From positions 383,001-447,000 of the forward strand of contig OY101122.1 in NCBI GenBank assembly GCA_956465555.1: 64,000 bases of DNA, read 5' to 3'. Positions 53,984-64,000 of the stretch are shown piece by piece. The notes beneath the pieces were generated by a model, which did not search any database, had not been told where the DNA came from, and worked only from the letters and a program-made list of their open reading frames with translations. Origin of the DNA: Nitzschia sp. pyKryTriq1 (taxonomy: Eukaryota > Bacillariophyta > Bacillariophyceae > Bacillariales > Bacillariaceae). The translations under genes were made by a program, and so were the position numbers. The stretch's first letter is position 1; the number at the start of each line of letters is the position of its first letter.

Positions 53984-54902
53984 TCTTATACAGTGTCACA
54001 ATTCGTACCGAATTTGCTTCCTTATTCTTTCGTCTATTGTAAATGTACTGTACTACTCCCAATTCTAACGGATAAGAGTTTTGCTCCACAACCTTTCCAA
54101 GCGTTACTGAGTAATGACTCCTCTCTGTGGATGAATCATTGATGATATGATGGCTCTCTCGATGAGGAGAGGCGATCATCGTGGTTCCCGTTGACTCGCG
54201 GCGCAGTCGCGGTGACGTTCTCCCTCCAAGCGCGCCTTTTAGCTTGGCCGCTATCCAAATTTTTCGTTCGCCGCGTTTGTTTAGGATTTCAAAAGACGCA
54301 ATCCTGCCTAATTTGGATGGTAATTAGGCGGAGACTTCCGTTCGTCGGTCAGTATTATGGGGATATGCGATATATTTCTGTTAACAAAGTTCGCGTAAAT
54401 ATGCCCCCGTTGCCTAAGTAAATCGAAACATCATGCACGACTCTGCCGAGATGAAACGATTGATGACCGAAGTGCCCGACAAAAACTGTTGCTTCGAAAG
54501 GCCAACTATGGCCACGAGCCCGGCGAAGCACTTATTTTAAGACCCCACCGAGCGAAATACCCGTACTTTTCGCGCGATTTTTCGCTCAAATTTTTTTCAA
54601 TTTCAGGGAAACGCTCAATTAATTTTGCGCATCCCCAAATTCGTTTTCCTCATTCTTTTGCGAGTTCGAATATGCAGCTGAAAGTTCTGTACGGTAGAGG
54701 GGGTTGAAGTAGTAGAGATCGAGGGACTAAAATAGTCGTTATTGCACAACATCACGCGGTTCATCGCGTGATTTCACCGTGTTGAGGAGTCACTCTGAGC
54801 AAAAATCGGTCATCGATCATCAAGCAACAATACAGTATTCGTATGGCCTGCATGGAGTACAATTTATTACAAGGCTGCTGATGATCACTATCACATAGAA
54901 CA
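53984..54902. other. Divergent intergenic region
   Basis: No gene recognised. Sequence near 54200-54700 is less repetitive than other gaps, with short ORFs lacking domains. Confidence 0.45.
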
Positions 54903-56504
54903 ATGACTATCGAGATCAGCGAGCAATCACCACCACCAACAATTAAATTTTCTTCTTTTCGTTATGTGATACTTCGGCTAGTGCTTGTTCTCGTTGTTTG
55001 GCCGCTGGCACAAACGTGGAAATGGGCGAGCCAAGTGGTTGATCCGATCAATTCTTTCAGCTACCTTGTGGGCGAAGAAGCAATTGTGCAGCCACGGATT
55101 AAAAGTCAAAGTAGTATGGTCAACGAGGACTTTTTGCTCCGGGTCGAACAGTTGGACGGTATGCCAGAGTCTTTACGTCACCTGTTAGGAGCTGCCACTG
55201 CTGGAGACCGCGCCGACCAGCACGATGAATCATCATCAGCAACAACGACAACCGCGGAACAAGAAGCAGAGCGATGTGAACGATATGGGTTTACACTATC
55301 CTCCCCCTTGAAGCGCCGACGTATTTTCTGGGGAAGCCTGATTGCGGATGACAGTTGGCACGTCCTGGGACTTGCCAGTATGGAATATTATGGGATGTTC
55401 GATACGATCGCTTTTGTGGAAAGCAATACTACACAAAATATGTCTCCTCGTTCGTTGCGATACCCCCCTGGCTCGGATCGCAAGTCGCTCTTGACGAGCC
55501 ATTTACTATGGGGAGATAGGACAAGGGTGCATGTCGACTACTTTTGGGCCAACGAAAGCTCTCCGTCCGTGTATAGCAATAGAGAACTGGCACGAGAACA
55601 TGATCAACGCGAATATATTTTGAAACGATGGAAAGAAAATGGAATGAGCGAGGACGATATTGGATTCTTATCGGATGTGGATGAGGTGGCCAATCGAGAC
55701 TTTTTACTGGCTCTCCAAGTTTGTAACGTTCCGGAATTCGATCCGGCCTTAGCAAACAACAACCCGCCTCTCCCACCCGACCGTCCCCATGATTGCTTGA
55801 AGTGCAAACTGGTAGCATCCACCATTGTCTTTGAATCGAGTCCAAAGTGTATGCAAGTGGGAAGACGATGGCACCATCCGGATTTCATCGTTGGAGCATG
55901 TATTCAGGGTATTGGAAATGATACGCTGCGAGATAAGGAGGTTGTTGACCCGCGTTCGTTTGCCAACCGACGAATCGATGGGTGGGACAAAACGCACGTT
56001 CGACACATCCCTTGGGGTCCAAGTCATACGAATACAACCGTTCCACTAGGTCCCTTGTGGAGCGCCGCAGATTATCGGGGATTGGGGTATGGGACTTCTG
56101 GGATGGTCACTGGAACTAGGACTCATCAGAACATTTCTTATTCGCTTCCGACGGCTTATCATTTTCACAACTTTTTCGACTCGCTCTCAACCTTGAGACG
56201 GAAATATTTCACCTACGGTCATCCCATAGCCACTGCCTGGACAGTGCCGTTGAGTGATATTCACCCGGAGGATGTGGGGTTTGCCGTATCCTGTTTGGCG
56301 GGTCGGCCCCCTGCCGATGCTAAAAGAAACAGATATCGTCAACCGACACTATCCGACTGGAATAATCTCGATCCAGAGTATGGTACTCCCATTGCATTTC
56401 AAAAGGTCCCCAACTATATGACGTTGCGTCATGAAGAGTTTCAACGCGAATTGGTTGCCGATGAACGATTGCACCCCCCGCCCCAAATCAATGCGACCTG
56501 GTAG
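54903..56504 (+). CDS. Glycosyltransferase family 17 (GnT-III-like) protein
   Basis: A 533-residue type II membrane protein. One hydrophobic segment near residues 23-42 (YVILRLVLVLVVWPLAQTW) would anchor it in the Golgi. The GT17 domain starts near residue 145: DTIAFVESNTTQ, then LLWGDRTRVHVDYF, EHDQREYILKRW, and the metal-binding FLSDVDEVANRDF with D258 and D260. YHFHNFF and a WTVPLSDIHPED region follow. GT17 enzymes include beta-1,4-GlcNAc transferase III, which adds bisecting GlcNAc to N-glycans; the acceptor in algae is not known. Single exon, first ATG. Confidence 0.8.
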   Translation: MTIEISEQSPPPTIKFSSFRYVILRLVLVLVVWPLAQTWKWASQVVDPINSFSYLVGEEAIVQPRIKSQSSMVNEDFLLRVEQLDGMPESLRHLLGAATAGDRADQHDESSSATTTTAEQEAERCERYGFTLSSPLKRRRIFWGSLIADDSWHVLGLASMEYYGMFDTIAFVESNTTQNMSPRSLRYPPGSDRKSLLTSHLLWGDRTRVHVDYFWANESSPSVYSNRELAREHDQREYILKRWKENGMSEDDIGFLSDVDEVANRDFLLALQVCNVPEFDPALANNNPPLPPDRPHDCLKCKLVASTIVFESSPKCMQVGRRWHHPDFIVGACIQGIGNDTLRDKEVVDPRSFANRRIDGWDKTHVRHIPWGPSHTNTTVPLGPLWSAADYRGLGYGTSGMVTGTRTHQNISYSLPTAYHFHNFFDSLSTLRRKYFTYGHPIATAWTVPLSDIHPEDVGFAVSCLAGRPPADAKRNRYRQPTLSDWNNLDPEYGTPIAFQKVPNYMTLRHEEFQRELVADERLHPPPQINATW

Positions 56505-57022
56505 CTAATACGGACGCCATGAATGTTTGGGGGACACTACAGTAGCACCAATGGTGCTCGTTTTCTATTAAAATTGGGAGCGCGACTAATTAATTCAATA
56601 AATTGATGTAGTTGCATGTAAGAGTTGTCCATGGAAAAAAGTACAGTGGGTTAACGTGGCAACTGGAGTAGTAGTAAGTAGCAGTTACCGAAGTAGTAGT
56701 CTACCGGGAGTTGACGACTCTTTTGATAATTGGCAGTCGTTTTCGGTCCGTCCTGCCTCCGCTCTGATCCGTTCCGCCAACATTATTACGCATGCGTATC
56801 TGATGGTACTGCATGTACCGGTACCTGGTACCGCGCGGTACAAGTAGTCCACGGCATACCGGTACAGTATGCATCGCACAACGCATGCATATTACCGGTA
56901 CCGGCGGGGTAGCCTCTGCACCGTGCGAGCTACGAGTACTACTCCTGGTATGCAATGAGAGCACTCGTGTTTCATTCTAAGGAAACATTGTCTGCTAGTA
57001 TTTCTCCTTCTTTGTCATCATC
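56505..57022. other. Intergenic
   Basis: GTACCGGTACC strings at 56812-56915 explain the short ORFs. No gene recognised. Confidence 0.5.
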
Positions 57023-57784
57023 ATGGGCCGTTACACCTCAGTACAAGCGTACGCTGACAACAATGCTAACGTTCGTAGCATTCCCTACGACGAAGCGACC
57101 GGAGGCGCCGCCAAGAGCAACAGCAAGGGTGGTGGTGTCGAGACGGAAAAGGTCAGCAATCCGTATGGATCGACGGCGGGAGCTGGAAGTGGAGAATTTC
57201 ATGTCTATCGTCACGCTCGAGCGCGAGAAGCCGCTCGATGGAAGGAATTGGATGCTTCGGAACAACGAGTGCTGGACGAGCAACGATTTCTCGAGGAACT
57301 GAAGCAGACTCAAGACGAAGAAGCTGACAAGACGGCCAAACGACGAAAGAAACGGCAACGTGAAAAGGAGGCGAAACAACGCAAGAAGCATTTGAAAGCC
57401 GCGGGGATACTGACGTCGGATGGACACGACAACTCGAACGATAATGATGATCCTACTACGGGAGATGGAGAATTCACATATGTCCCCGAGGAGAATCGGC
57501 TGGAGAAAGAGGCTGCCGGAGAAGGAGCAGAAGATCCGGCTAATGGTCCAACCAAACAAGCTTCTGATGTGGGAAAAGATTCCACTACTCCCGGTCTCCT
57601 AGTAGAAGCAATTCCAAACGATGGGTCCTTTTTGGAACTCATGAAGCAGAAACTGCAGGCCCAGAACCAAGGAGCGGAGGAGGACGAGGAAGGCCCAATC
57701 ATCCCACAACCAACTAAAAAGTTGGCTGTTGAGTCTCGAATCATTGACGAGGATGACGAAGAGGGGCCGATGCCGTTCATGTAG
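57023..57784 (+). CDS. PRKRIP1: PRKRIP1-like spliceosome-associated protein
   Basis: A 253-residue protein. The block GAGSGEFHVYRHARAREAARW, followed by a helix ending TAKRRKKRQREKEAKQRKK, matches PRKRIP1, which is about 184 residues in humans. In human C* spliceosomes PRKRIP1 is a long helix that bridges the U2 snRNP and the catalytic RNA. The NPYGSTAGAGSGEF lead is also family-like. The C-terminal half is acidic and disordered, ending EEGPMPFM. Single exon, first ATG. Confidence 0.88.
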   Translation: MGRYTSVQAYADNNANVRSIPYDEATGGAAKSNSKGGGVETEKVSNPYGSTAGAGSGEFHVYRHARAREAARWKELDASEQRVLDEQRFLEELKQTQDEEADKTAKRRKKRQREKEAKQRKKHLKAAGILTSDGHDNSNDNDDPTTGDGEFTYVPEENRLEKEAAGEGAEDPANGPTKQASDVGKDSTTPGLLVEAIPNDGSFLELMKQKLQAQNQGAEEDEEGPIIPQPTKKLAVESRIIDEDDEEGPMPFM

Positions 57785-58699
57785 TAGCAGCAAAAAGAAA
57801 AGTCAACAAGAAAATTTCGTCACCTTGCTGGGGTTAAAGGACGACGAAACCAGCCCAAGGTGCAGGCGTGACGAGGAGTACTAGCTAGCTGGCGATCAGT
57901 TACACACAATGAAAAAACGGGAATCTAAATATATTGACCGAGCAGTGCTGTGGGTAGGAAATAAACAACATGAAGAGACATAAAACGAGTATGCCGGCCG
58001 AGTGCACGAGCTGCTGGCTTTTCGCGGTCGCCCTCTCTCTCTCTCTACAACAATGTATCGCCACTGTCGTCTCTGTACGTATTATTTACACCGATATATA
58101 TATATTGGAATTTTCTTCTATAGCTTTTTCACCCCAAGGATCAGAATTCCCCTCACAAACTCATGCAAAATGCACATGTGCCTGCAGTGCTCCCTTGTCT
58201 ACTCTCTAGTTGAGAGGAGGTTTTCCGAAGAATCATCATCATCCCTGGTTCTTTGTGTTGACCGAGCTAGTTGAGGCCGGTCGTATCCCTCTAGCAGTAT
58301 TAGGGTGGGTGGGTGGTATTTTAAAACAACTAGCTTGGTAAGACGGTAGAAGCAAGTCAGCAATTGCACTATACGGATGTTGAAATTGTGTGCCTTGCTT
58401 CGGATATTTCTGTCCTCTTGTACCGGTATCATACCGGTCGGAGGAGGAAAGACTATCTGACCGTCTGTCTGTCTGTCTGTCTCTCGTGCGTGACAGCGCA
58501 TCGCACGCACTTTATTCGACTTTGTCTCGCGATCATCGTTCTCGACATCGTGAAGAGAACCATAGCAACGCACGCGCATGAAAAACGAGAGATCGATGGT
58601 CGTGATGCGATAGCAGATAGCAGGACAAAACATCAGTGGAAGATAGACCACACATAATCCAAAGAAGCACAATCCCAGTCTTCTCCATTTGCTGTATCC
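57785..58699. other. Intergenic
   Basis: A (GTCT)n microsatellite lies at about 58460-58482. Short plus-strand ORFs at 57970-58274 have hydrophobic stretches but no family. No gene recognised. Confidence 0.45.
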
Positions 58700-60319
58700 A
58701 TGGTCGATAGTGCTGCCACGCAACACGCAACGGTACATAAGATTCGAGGCACAATGGTCCGAAGAAGACTTCCATCCATATTATCTTTCCTATCATTTTT
58801 GTTCTTTGGGGGGATTTTTTCGGCGAAGAATGATGTATCGGCCTTTTCACCACAGAGACCCTGCCGCCCGAAAGAGCCACTGACACAACTAGGCTCGAAA
58901 CACGCGAGCACCAGTAGGCGAGTATCATCGTCAACCAACTCCTTGTCGGCCGCTCAACGCAACGCCTTGGACGGAGAAGGTGTACCCTCGACGTATGGTG
59001 GATTATGGACGTCCGAGCGCATCGCAAAGGTCAGCCAGTGGGCCGATTCCAAGGCGGCAAACCGTCCAATTATTTGTGAATACCAGCCACAGGGCTATTG
59101 GTTGTGGACTAGATGGAGAGGAACTGTACTCAAACTGATTTGGAAGAGTTTGTTGGTGAGCGTTTTAACTTCCCTCGGTATTGATTTCTGGGCCCGATCC
59201 GTATCGTCGACGAAATGGGGCCTCTTGTCGATTCCACCCCCGACGGACAAACTCATCCAATCTTTATCAGGCGTGCAATCATTGTGGTCATATCAATTGA
59301 CCTTTACTTCCTTTTTGCTGACATTCTTTACGTCTCAAGCCTATGAATATTGGCAACGCATGTACAATACGACCCGCAAGATACAAGGCCGTATCAACGA
59401 TTTTTGTTTGCTAGTGACCATGTCGGCCGAGCGTAAAGTCCGCTACTCAAAAAAAGACTTTGAAGATGGATACAGTCCACGCGCTTCCAAACTCATTCAA
59501 AAAGTGACACGACGCATCCGCTTGTGTCACACCTTCTTTTGGGCCGCCACTCCGACAGCCTCGAATGGGTTGAGCGATTCAGAAGATTTTCTGCGGGCGG
59601 ATGCCGACGAGGAGTGTCCCATTCCTACGCTAGATGATGACCATATTGGGCCTCTGTTGTTAAGTCCTTATGGATTGGCCGCCTTGGTCGAATCAGGGCA
59701 ATTGACAGCATCGGAAATGGATTTGTTACTATCGAGTCGATTGCCACCGTCTCAGTATCACAATATCTTGTTGGAATGGGTCGGAATTACCATTACCCAA
59801 GGACTGGAACGAGGCATTTTGAAGGGAGGTGCGGGATTGGAAAATCAATTGTTGCAGCAATTGACGGCACTGAGAGCCAGCATGTTTGATATCGATGATT
59901 TCAGGGCCGGGAGAATGCCGCTGGCATACGTGCAATTGGTCCAAGTCTTGATCGATTCGTTGGTACTCATGTCGCCGTTGGCGTTGTATCCCGAATTGGG
60001 TTCCTTGAGTATTCCATTGGTCGCACTTCTGTCCTTGTTCTTTCGTGGACTACTGTCGCTTTCAAAATCGTTTTTGGATCCGTTTGGTGTCGAAGGATAT
60101 ACCGACCAAACGATTCACGTCGATGTCTTGGTATCGGAACTCAACTTTGGTGCCTCCAGGCGATGGATTCAAGCGGCCAAAATATTGCCGCCAGAAGATG
60201 AAGCCGAAGAAGATTTCGATGAGGCCTTTGACAAAGAGGAAGAACAAACCCGAGCGCCAATGCTCGCAGAGGAAGCGAATGGTGACGATACCAGCAGTTA
60301 CGAATATGGAATATGTTAA
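58700..60319 (+). CDS. Bestrophin-like anion channel, probably plastid
   Basis: A 539-residue single-exon ORF; the ATG at 58754 (MVRRRLPSILSF) fits a signal peptide better than the first ATG at 58700. The hydrophobic core is followed by VSA-FSP, an ASAFAP-like plastid import site, then Ser-rich sequence. The membrane part has hydrophobic segments around ILKLIWKSLLVSVLTSLGIDFW, YQLTFTSFLLTFFTSQAYEYW, and LVQVLIDSLVLMSPLALYPE. LSKSFLDPFGVEGY recalls the NPFGxD motif of bestrophins. Bestrophins pass Cl- and HCO3-; algal thylakoid bestrophins feed bicarbonate to the pyrenoid. A Glu/Asp-rich C-terminal tail ends the protein. The family assignment is by motif resemblance. Confidence 0.7.
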   Translation: MVDSAATQHATVHKIRGTMVRRRLPSILSFLSFLFFGGIFSAKNDVSAFSPQRPCRPKEPLTQLGSKHASTSRRVSSSTNSLSAAQRNALDGEGVPSTYGGLWTSERIAKVSQWADSKAANRPIICEYQPQGYWLWTRWRGTVLKLIWKSLLVSVLTSLGIDFWARSVSSTKWGLLSIPPPTDKLIQSLSGVQSLWSYQLTFTSFLLTFFTSQAYEYWQRMYNTTRKIQGRINDFCLLVTMSAERKVRYSKKDFEDGYSPRASKLIQKVTRRIRLCHTFFWAATPTASNGLSDSEDFLRADADEECPIPTLDDDHIGPLLLSPYGLAALVESGQLTASEMDLLLSSRLPPSQYHNILLEWVGITITQGLERGILKGGAGLENQLLQQLTALRASMFDIDDFRAGRMPLAYVQLVQVLIDSLVLMSPLALYPELGSLSIPLVALLSLFFRGLLSLSKSFLDPFGVEGYTDQTIHVDVLVSELNFGASRRWIQAAKILPPEDEAEEDFDEAFDKEEEQTRAPMLAEEANGDDTSSYEYGIC

Positions 60320-60543
60320 TGGCTATCATGCGAGAAAACCAAGATTCTGACAACGGTGTTCTCCTAGTCCCAAAGAATCATTATTTCGCGTTTCCTGTGT
60401 ATCCAAACTAAGATGAGATACGTACTTCTAGTGTTTTTCCATTATTGTATACTGTGCATAATAATAATATTGTTCTAGCGCGCTTCAGCCATTCAAAGTC
60501 TCAGGGATCTTATTGGAATCATGATTGTATTCTGCGCAAGATA

Positions 60544-61382
60544 TTATTCCCAGGCACCCGCTGTCCGAAAAACGCTCGTTATTCTTGATTCGGAGGACCA
60601 TACAATATCACCGCCTTCTTCTTCGTCGTCGTCATCATCAGTTGTCATTTCAAACAGGTAATCGAGGTACTTTTTGGTCTGGCACAGCGAAGGATTGTGA
60701 CCAAACTTGGGAACATTTTGTGACGGTGGCTTTAATTCGACTCCTTCTGGGACCACCTGTACAAAGACACCCAAGGTTGAAAAGAAATTCTGAAGTGAAT
60801 CCAGTCGATATTGACGTGGCTGTATGATATGAATGTGGTAGGTACGTCGAAGGTGGTGAGAAGAACTGACCGACCGCATAGTACACTAGATGTAATGGTT
60901 GTTGTGAATTCACCACTTACCGTTGGATCTACAAAATTTTGCGCTTGCAATGATGCCGCAAATTTCCGACAAGCATCTATAGATTCAAACGCCATGACGA
61001 CATTGTTGCCAGAACCCTTGGGATACTCAATAGTGTGGGCACCTTGATTGATCGTCCCCGCTTGAAACACGACGACGTGAACTTTGTCCGGTTGTTTTCG
61101 TCGTTCTTTCGTCGTCATGGAGGAAGAATAAGCTCCTTCTATCGGAACGTAGGAAGCATATTCTTGATTGATTCGTTGCCGCAATTCATTCATATCAAAG
61201 GAAGACGAAGAGTCATCGTCAATAGCAGACCCTTGAAGTCTCGTCGTCGTCGTCGTCGTCAGTCGTCGTTCTGGAACGGGATTCTTTGAAAGTGTACAAG
61301 TACTAGGGACAAAGGCTTGCGCCAGGGGAAGGCAGCACAGAAGGAAGGTGGTGCTGGAAACACAGAGAAAAAGACGGGTCAT
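60544..61382 (-). CDS. Plastid DUF3110-like protein, two exons
   Basis: Gene model: complement of 60544-60819 and 60921-61382, phase-0 GT-AG intron of 101 nt, 245 residues. The ATG at 61382 gives a signal peptide (LFLCVSSTTFLLCCLPLAQ) followed by AFVPS, a classic ASAFAP plastid import site. After a Thr/Ser-rich linker, the domain reads VHVVVFQAGTINQGAHTIEY, NVVMAFESIDACRKFAASLQAQNF, then GVFVQVVPEGVELKPPSQNV, which fits DUF3110, a small domain shared by cyanobacteria and plastids with no known activity. The C-terminal tail is acidic. The junction falls between FVDPT and PRQYRLD. Confidence 0.78.
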
Positions 61383-62341
61383 TCTGTTGGGTTGCTTGCT
61401 TTTCCAGTCGGCGAAGGTTGAATGGAAAGAATAAAGAATAAATCTTCCGGCAGAAGTGTAGGATTCTCCGTTGCTTGGTGTCGTTTTCCTTGAGCTCGTC
61501 GTGGAAATAGTGATCACAGCCGTATAAGAAGAAGGAGACAGGTTGCTAGCTTGTTGATGAAAGAGTAGAGCGCAGAGGGTTCAGAAATGAGATCTCCAAT
61601 GTGTCGTGTCGGGAGGAATCAAGAAGTAGTGCAACGGATGATGGGGTTCTCGCAGAGACCCGAGAGAAGATGGTTGATTGAAGATGCTGTTCGTGGGGCT
61701 ACTAATTGTATGTGCGTGATGTTGTTGTTGTTGTTGTTGTTCTGATGGGCGCTTCGCTTGTTCTGCGGAGGCGAAAGGACATTCTTGCTTGCGGCGCGGT
61801 CAAGTGAAAGGAAGAAGCGGCGAAATTTTCGGTTCGTTCGATGGCGAACAGCTGTCGGAACCAACTTCTATCGACGCGCCGGTATATTGGAATCTATTCG
61901 AGATTGTGATTGGTTATTGACTCATTTTCGGCGGAAGCGCTTGACACCACTTGAAGGGAGGGCTTATTCAAAAAAGTCGTTGACCAAATTTCTGTCCGGC
62001 TGTACGGGATTGAAATTGCACGACATTCTCGCTTTTTTGGATGCGGGAGAAGCTCTGGCGAACCATGATGTGGTGGGAGTTCATGATTCGTTTTCGAGTC
62101 TTGAATAGTGCGTCATACAGAAACAAAATTGGAGGATAGGAGGAGGATTTCTGTAGGGTTCTTGCAAACAGATAGATATGGTACGAGTACCATCAACGCG
62201 CTCGCCTCCTTCCGCTTTCTTATCATCACACACCATACTGTATAATAACAGAGCATCGTCATACAGTCATTTCAGACCAAGTGTCATTTATTCATCGCTA
62301 CTTGAGCAGTCTCCGTATCCTAGCATTACCATCCTTCAGTC
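61383..62341. other. Divergent intergenic region
   Basis: A plus-strand open frame at 61758-62108 has no ATG at its beginning; its end (LTKFLSGCTGLKLHDILAFL) looks somewhat protein-like, but no family is recognised. A (TGT)n run lies at about 61722-61740. Confidence 0.4.
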
Positions 62342-63605
62342 ATGGTAGCTTCACTACTGGTAGTTTCACGGCATCTTCCTGAAGACATTTCCAACGGCGA
62401 CGACGGGGAACCTATCCTCGAAAATGCCGACAAACGTGACGATGCTCTCGATGCTTTTAACCATCCACGCTATCGAAGAGCCCGAATTCTTCACGAGCTA
62501 AAAACCCGACAAGCTGGCGACAAGATTCTTTTCGTGAAGCCAGAAAGTGCGGCTCCTGACTTGCTGGCCTATGAAAATGTGCAAAGTGCTGCTCTCATTG
62601 AATTCTTCACATCCGCATGGGACCGTTGGGATAGCTTGGGTCCGGAAGGTCACGATCCCATGTGCTGTTTGAGCGTTTCGAATGGCGATTCTTCGGCTGC
62701 TGCCGCGCCTCCCCTCGTCCCCGGAAATGTACCGCTTCCACGTGAAGCGTATCAGCGTCCTTCTAAGAACGTCATGGGACAGATTGGATACTATTGCACC
62801 GATACGTGCACCCCGATCTTTGGAAGTCTCAAGGAAGAATTGCAGTGGGATGTCGCTGTTATGAAGCAAGCTATTGATGCCGTGAAAGACTACAAGACAG
62901 TATATGCATTGGCGACACACCCTGGCCATCATGCAGCACAGGATTCCTTTGGGGGGTACTGTTATTTGAATCATGCAGCCTTTTGTGCCCGACAACTGCA
63001 ATCCCAGTACGGATATTCCAAAGTGGCCGTCTTGGATATAGATTATGTAAGGAAACGATGGCTTTGGCATTGACAGTGTTTTTTTGCCAAAAATGCTCCC
63101 TGCTCATTTCGATGTACTTATTTTTGAACTTGTGTGTCCTCAGCATGCTGGCAATGGAACGGCCTCGATTTTCTACGAAGATCCTACTGTTCTCGTGATC
63201 TCCATTCATTGTCACCCGGACAATGACTATCCCTTCCATTCGGGATTTGAAGATGAGACGGGTGCCAAAGAGGGCGAGGGGGCGACTCTCCATTTGCCAC
63301 TCCTCCCGAAAACGACTTGGAAAGAGTACAATCCAGCCTTGGAACAGGCCATGGTCAAGGTCCAGTCGTTTGGTGCGGAAGCCTTGGTGATTTCAATGGG
63401 ATTGGATACCCATGAAGGCGATCCCTGTGCCATTCGACGAGCGGGTTTCTCGTTGAGCGGCAAGGACTATGTGGAAACGGGCCAGTGGATTGGATCTTAC
63501 GCCTCCAAGATTCCCATTCTGGTCATTCAGGAGGGAGGATATCGGATGGATAAGGTTCCTGGTGCGGCTGCCGATGTGCTCCTAGCCTGCGTCGACTCCA
63601 AATAA
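62342..63605 (+). CDS. Histone deacetylase superfamily (acetylpolyamine amidohydrolase-like), two exons
   Basis: Gene model: 62342-63046 and 63144-63605, phase-0 intron of 97 nt, 388 residues. Catalytic features: the His pair H196-H197 in THPGHHAAQD, GGYCYLNHAAF, zinc ligands in DIDY-HAGNG (D232, D234, H236, with the intron right between Y235 and H236), SMGLDTHEGDP with another zinc Asp, and Y368 in QEGGY. The segments GYYCTDTCTPIF and YPFHSGFEDETGAKEGEGA resemble bacterial acetylpolyamine amidohydrolases more than nuclear class I HDACs. The expected reaction is removal of acetyl groups from polyamines or proteins with Zn2+. No targeting signal is obvious. Confidence 0.9.
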
Positions 63606-63745
63606 GGACATCACGAGCACTTCTACATTCAACTCATCCCCACGTAGTAATAATTTTAGCCAAAACAGTTTTAGATTTAGATTGCTGGAATGCTGGGACA
63701 AGGCTCTTTAAAAGTCTCGTGCTCGCATTCCGTTTATGGATTTGA

Positions 63746-64000
63746 CTAGTCAGTGAACTCATGACTGGTCACGTACGGATGCTCGCACAGTTGGGCGATG
63801 GTCGGCCGAAAGGCTTGATCGTACATGAGACATTGTCGCACAAAAGCTTTGCCATCGTCTGACACGTCGGGGCGATCCGGGAAATGTACTTGATGAGCAT
63901 TAAGCATGGTATGATCGGTCAAGAGTTTGTCTTGTGTCTTGCCCTCTCCAAAAGGTCTGGATCCATACAGCATTTGGTAGTAAATGACTCCGATTGACCA
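63746..64000 (-). CDS. Tousled-like protein kinase, C-terminal part (runs off the window)
   Basis: The minus-strand frame is open from the window edge to a stop at 63746-63748, about 84 codons. It contains WSIGVIYYQMLYGSRPFG, TMLNAHQVHFPDRP, and AFVRQCLMYDQAFRPTIAQL with the invariant Arg of kinase subdomain XI. The order and wording match the end of Tousled-like kinases, which phosphorylate the histone chaperone ASF1 in S phase. The N-terminal part lies beyond 64000, so completeness cannot be judged. Confidence 0.82.
   Translation of the reverse strand, partial: WSIGVIYYQMLYGSRPFGEGKTQDKLLTDHTMLNAHQVHFPDRPDVSDDGKAFVRQCLMYDQAFRPTIAQLCEHPYVTSHEFTD

Noticed and set aside
61758-62108. 116-codon plus-strand frame upstream of the deacetylase
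   Set aside because: No ATG at its start and no recognised domain; kept only as a note in the intergenic entry.
1-64000. tRNA and rRNA genes
   Set aside because: I looked for TTCGA-type T-loops with matching stems and for conserved rRNA blocks and found none convincing; a covariance-model search would be decisive.

Overview
The window looks like nuclear DNA of a diatom or close stramenopile relative. The genes are eukaryotic, on both strands, with few short GT-AG introns (about 95 to 215 nt), and several proteins start with a signal peptide followed by an aromatic residue in an ASAFAP-like context, the plastid import signal of secondary-plastid algae. Orphan families of the kind common in diatoms are present, and the long intergenic stretches are full of short self-complementary GTACC and CTACTAGTAG strings. 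The species cannot be named from the sequence alone.

Layout. 1-3.4 kb: an ABC-type ATPase and empty DNA. 3.4-6.3 kb: a candidate 2.83-kb terminal-inverted-repeat element whose ends are arrays of TTCCCGCAG palindromes. 6.6-15.3 kb: a malonyl-CoA synthetase-like enzyme (ACSF3), a NELF-A-like transcription factor, a plastid-type TPR protein, a frame-broken Ala/Pro repeat gene and CCDC25. 15.7-19.6 kb: a kinesin-5. 20.9-31.8 kb: an orphan acidic protein, an SLC4-type anion transporter, an RNase II/R-like protein, a secreted Cys-repeat protein, a fossil copia fragment and glutaryl-CoA dehydrogenase. 31.8-37.5 kb: mostly repeats and weak ORFs, with one long orphan gene. 37.5-46.8 kb: an orphan family protein, a polypeptide with three CaMK-type kinase domains, an aspartyl beta-hydroxylase-like protein and a TruA pseudouridine synthase. 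46.8-51.4 kb: repeats and a short LTR element with identical LTRs. 51.4-64 kb: a large type I membrane protein, a GT17 glycosyltransferase, PRKRIP1, a bestrophin-like channel, a plastid DUF3110-like protein, an HDAC-superfamily deacetylase and the end of a Tousled-like kinase.

There is no operon-like organisation. Functional themes recur: anion/bicarbonate movement and plastid proteins (SLC4, bestrophin-like, DUF3110-like, RNB, TPR), organelle acyl-CoA metabolism (ACSF3, GCDH), and nuclear RNA and chromatin functions (NELF-A, PRKRIP1, TruA, HDAC, TLK). Exon junctions were worked out by hand from reading frame, GT-AG signals and remembered family sequences. No tRNA, rRNA or CRISPR array was recognised.
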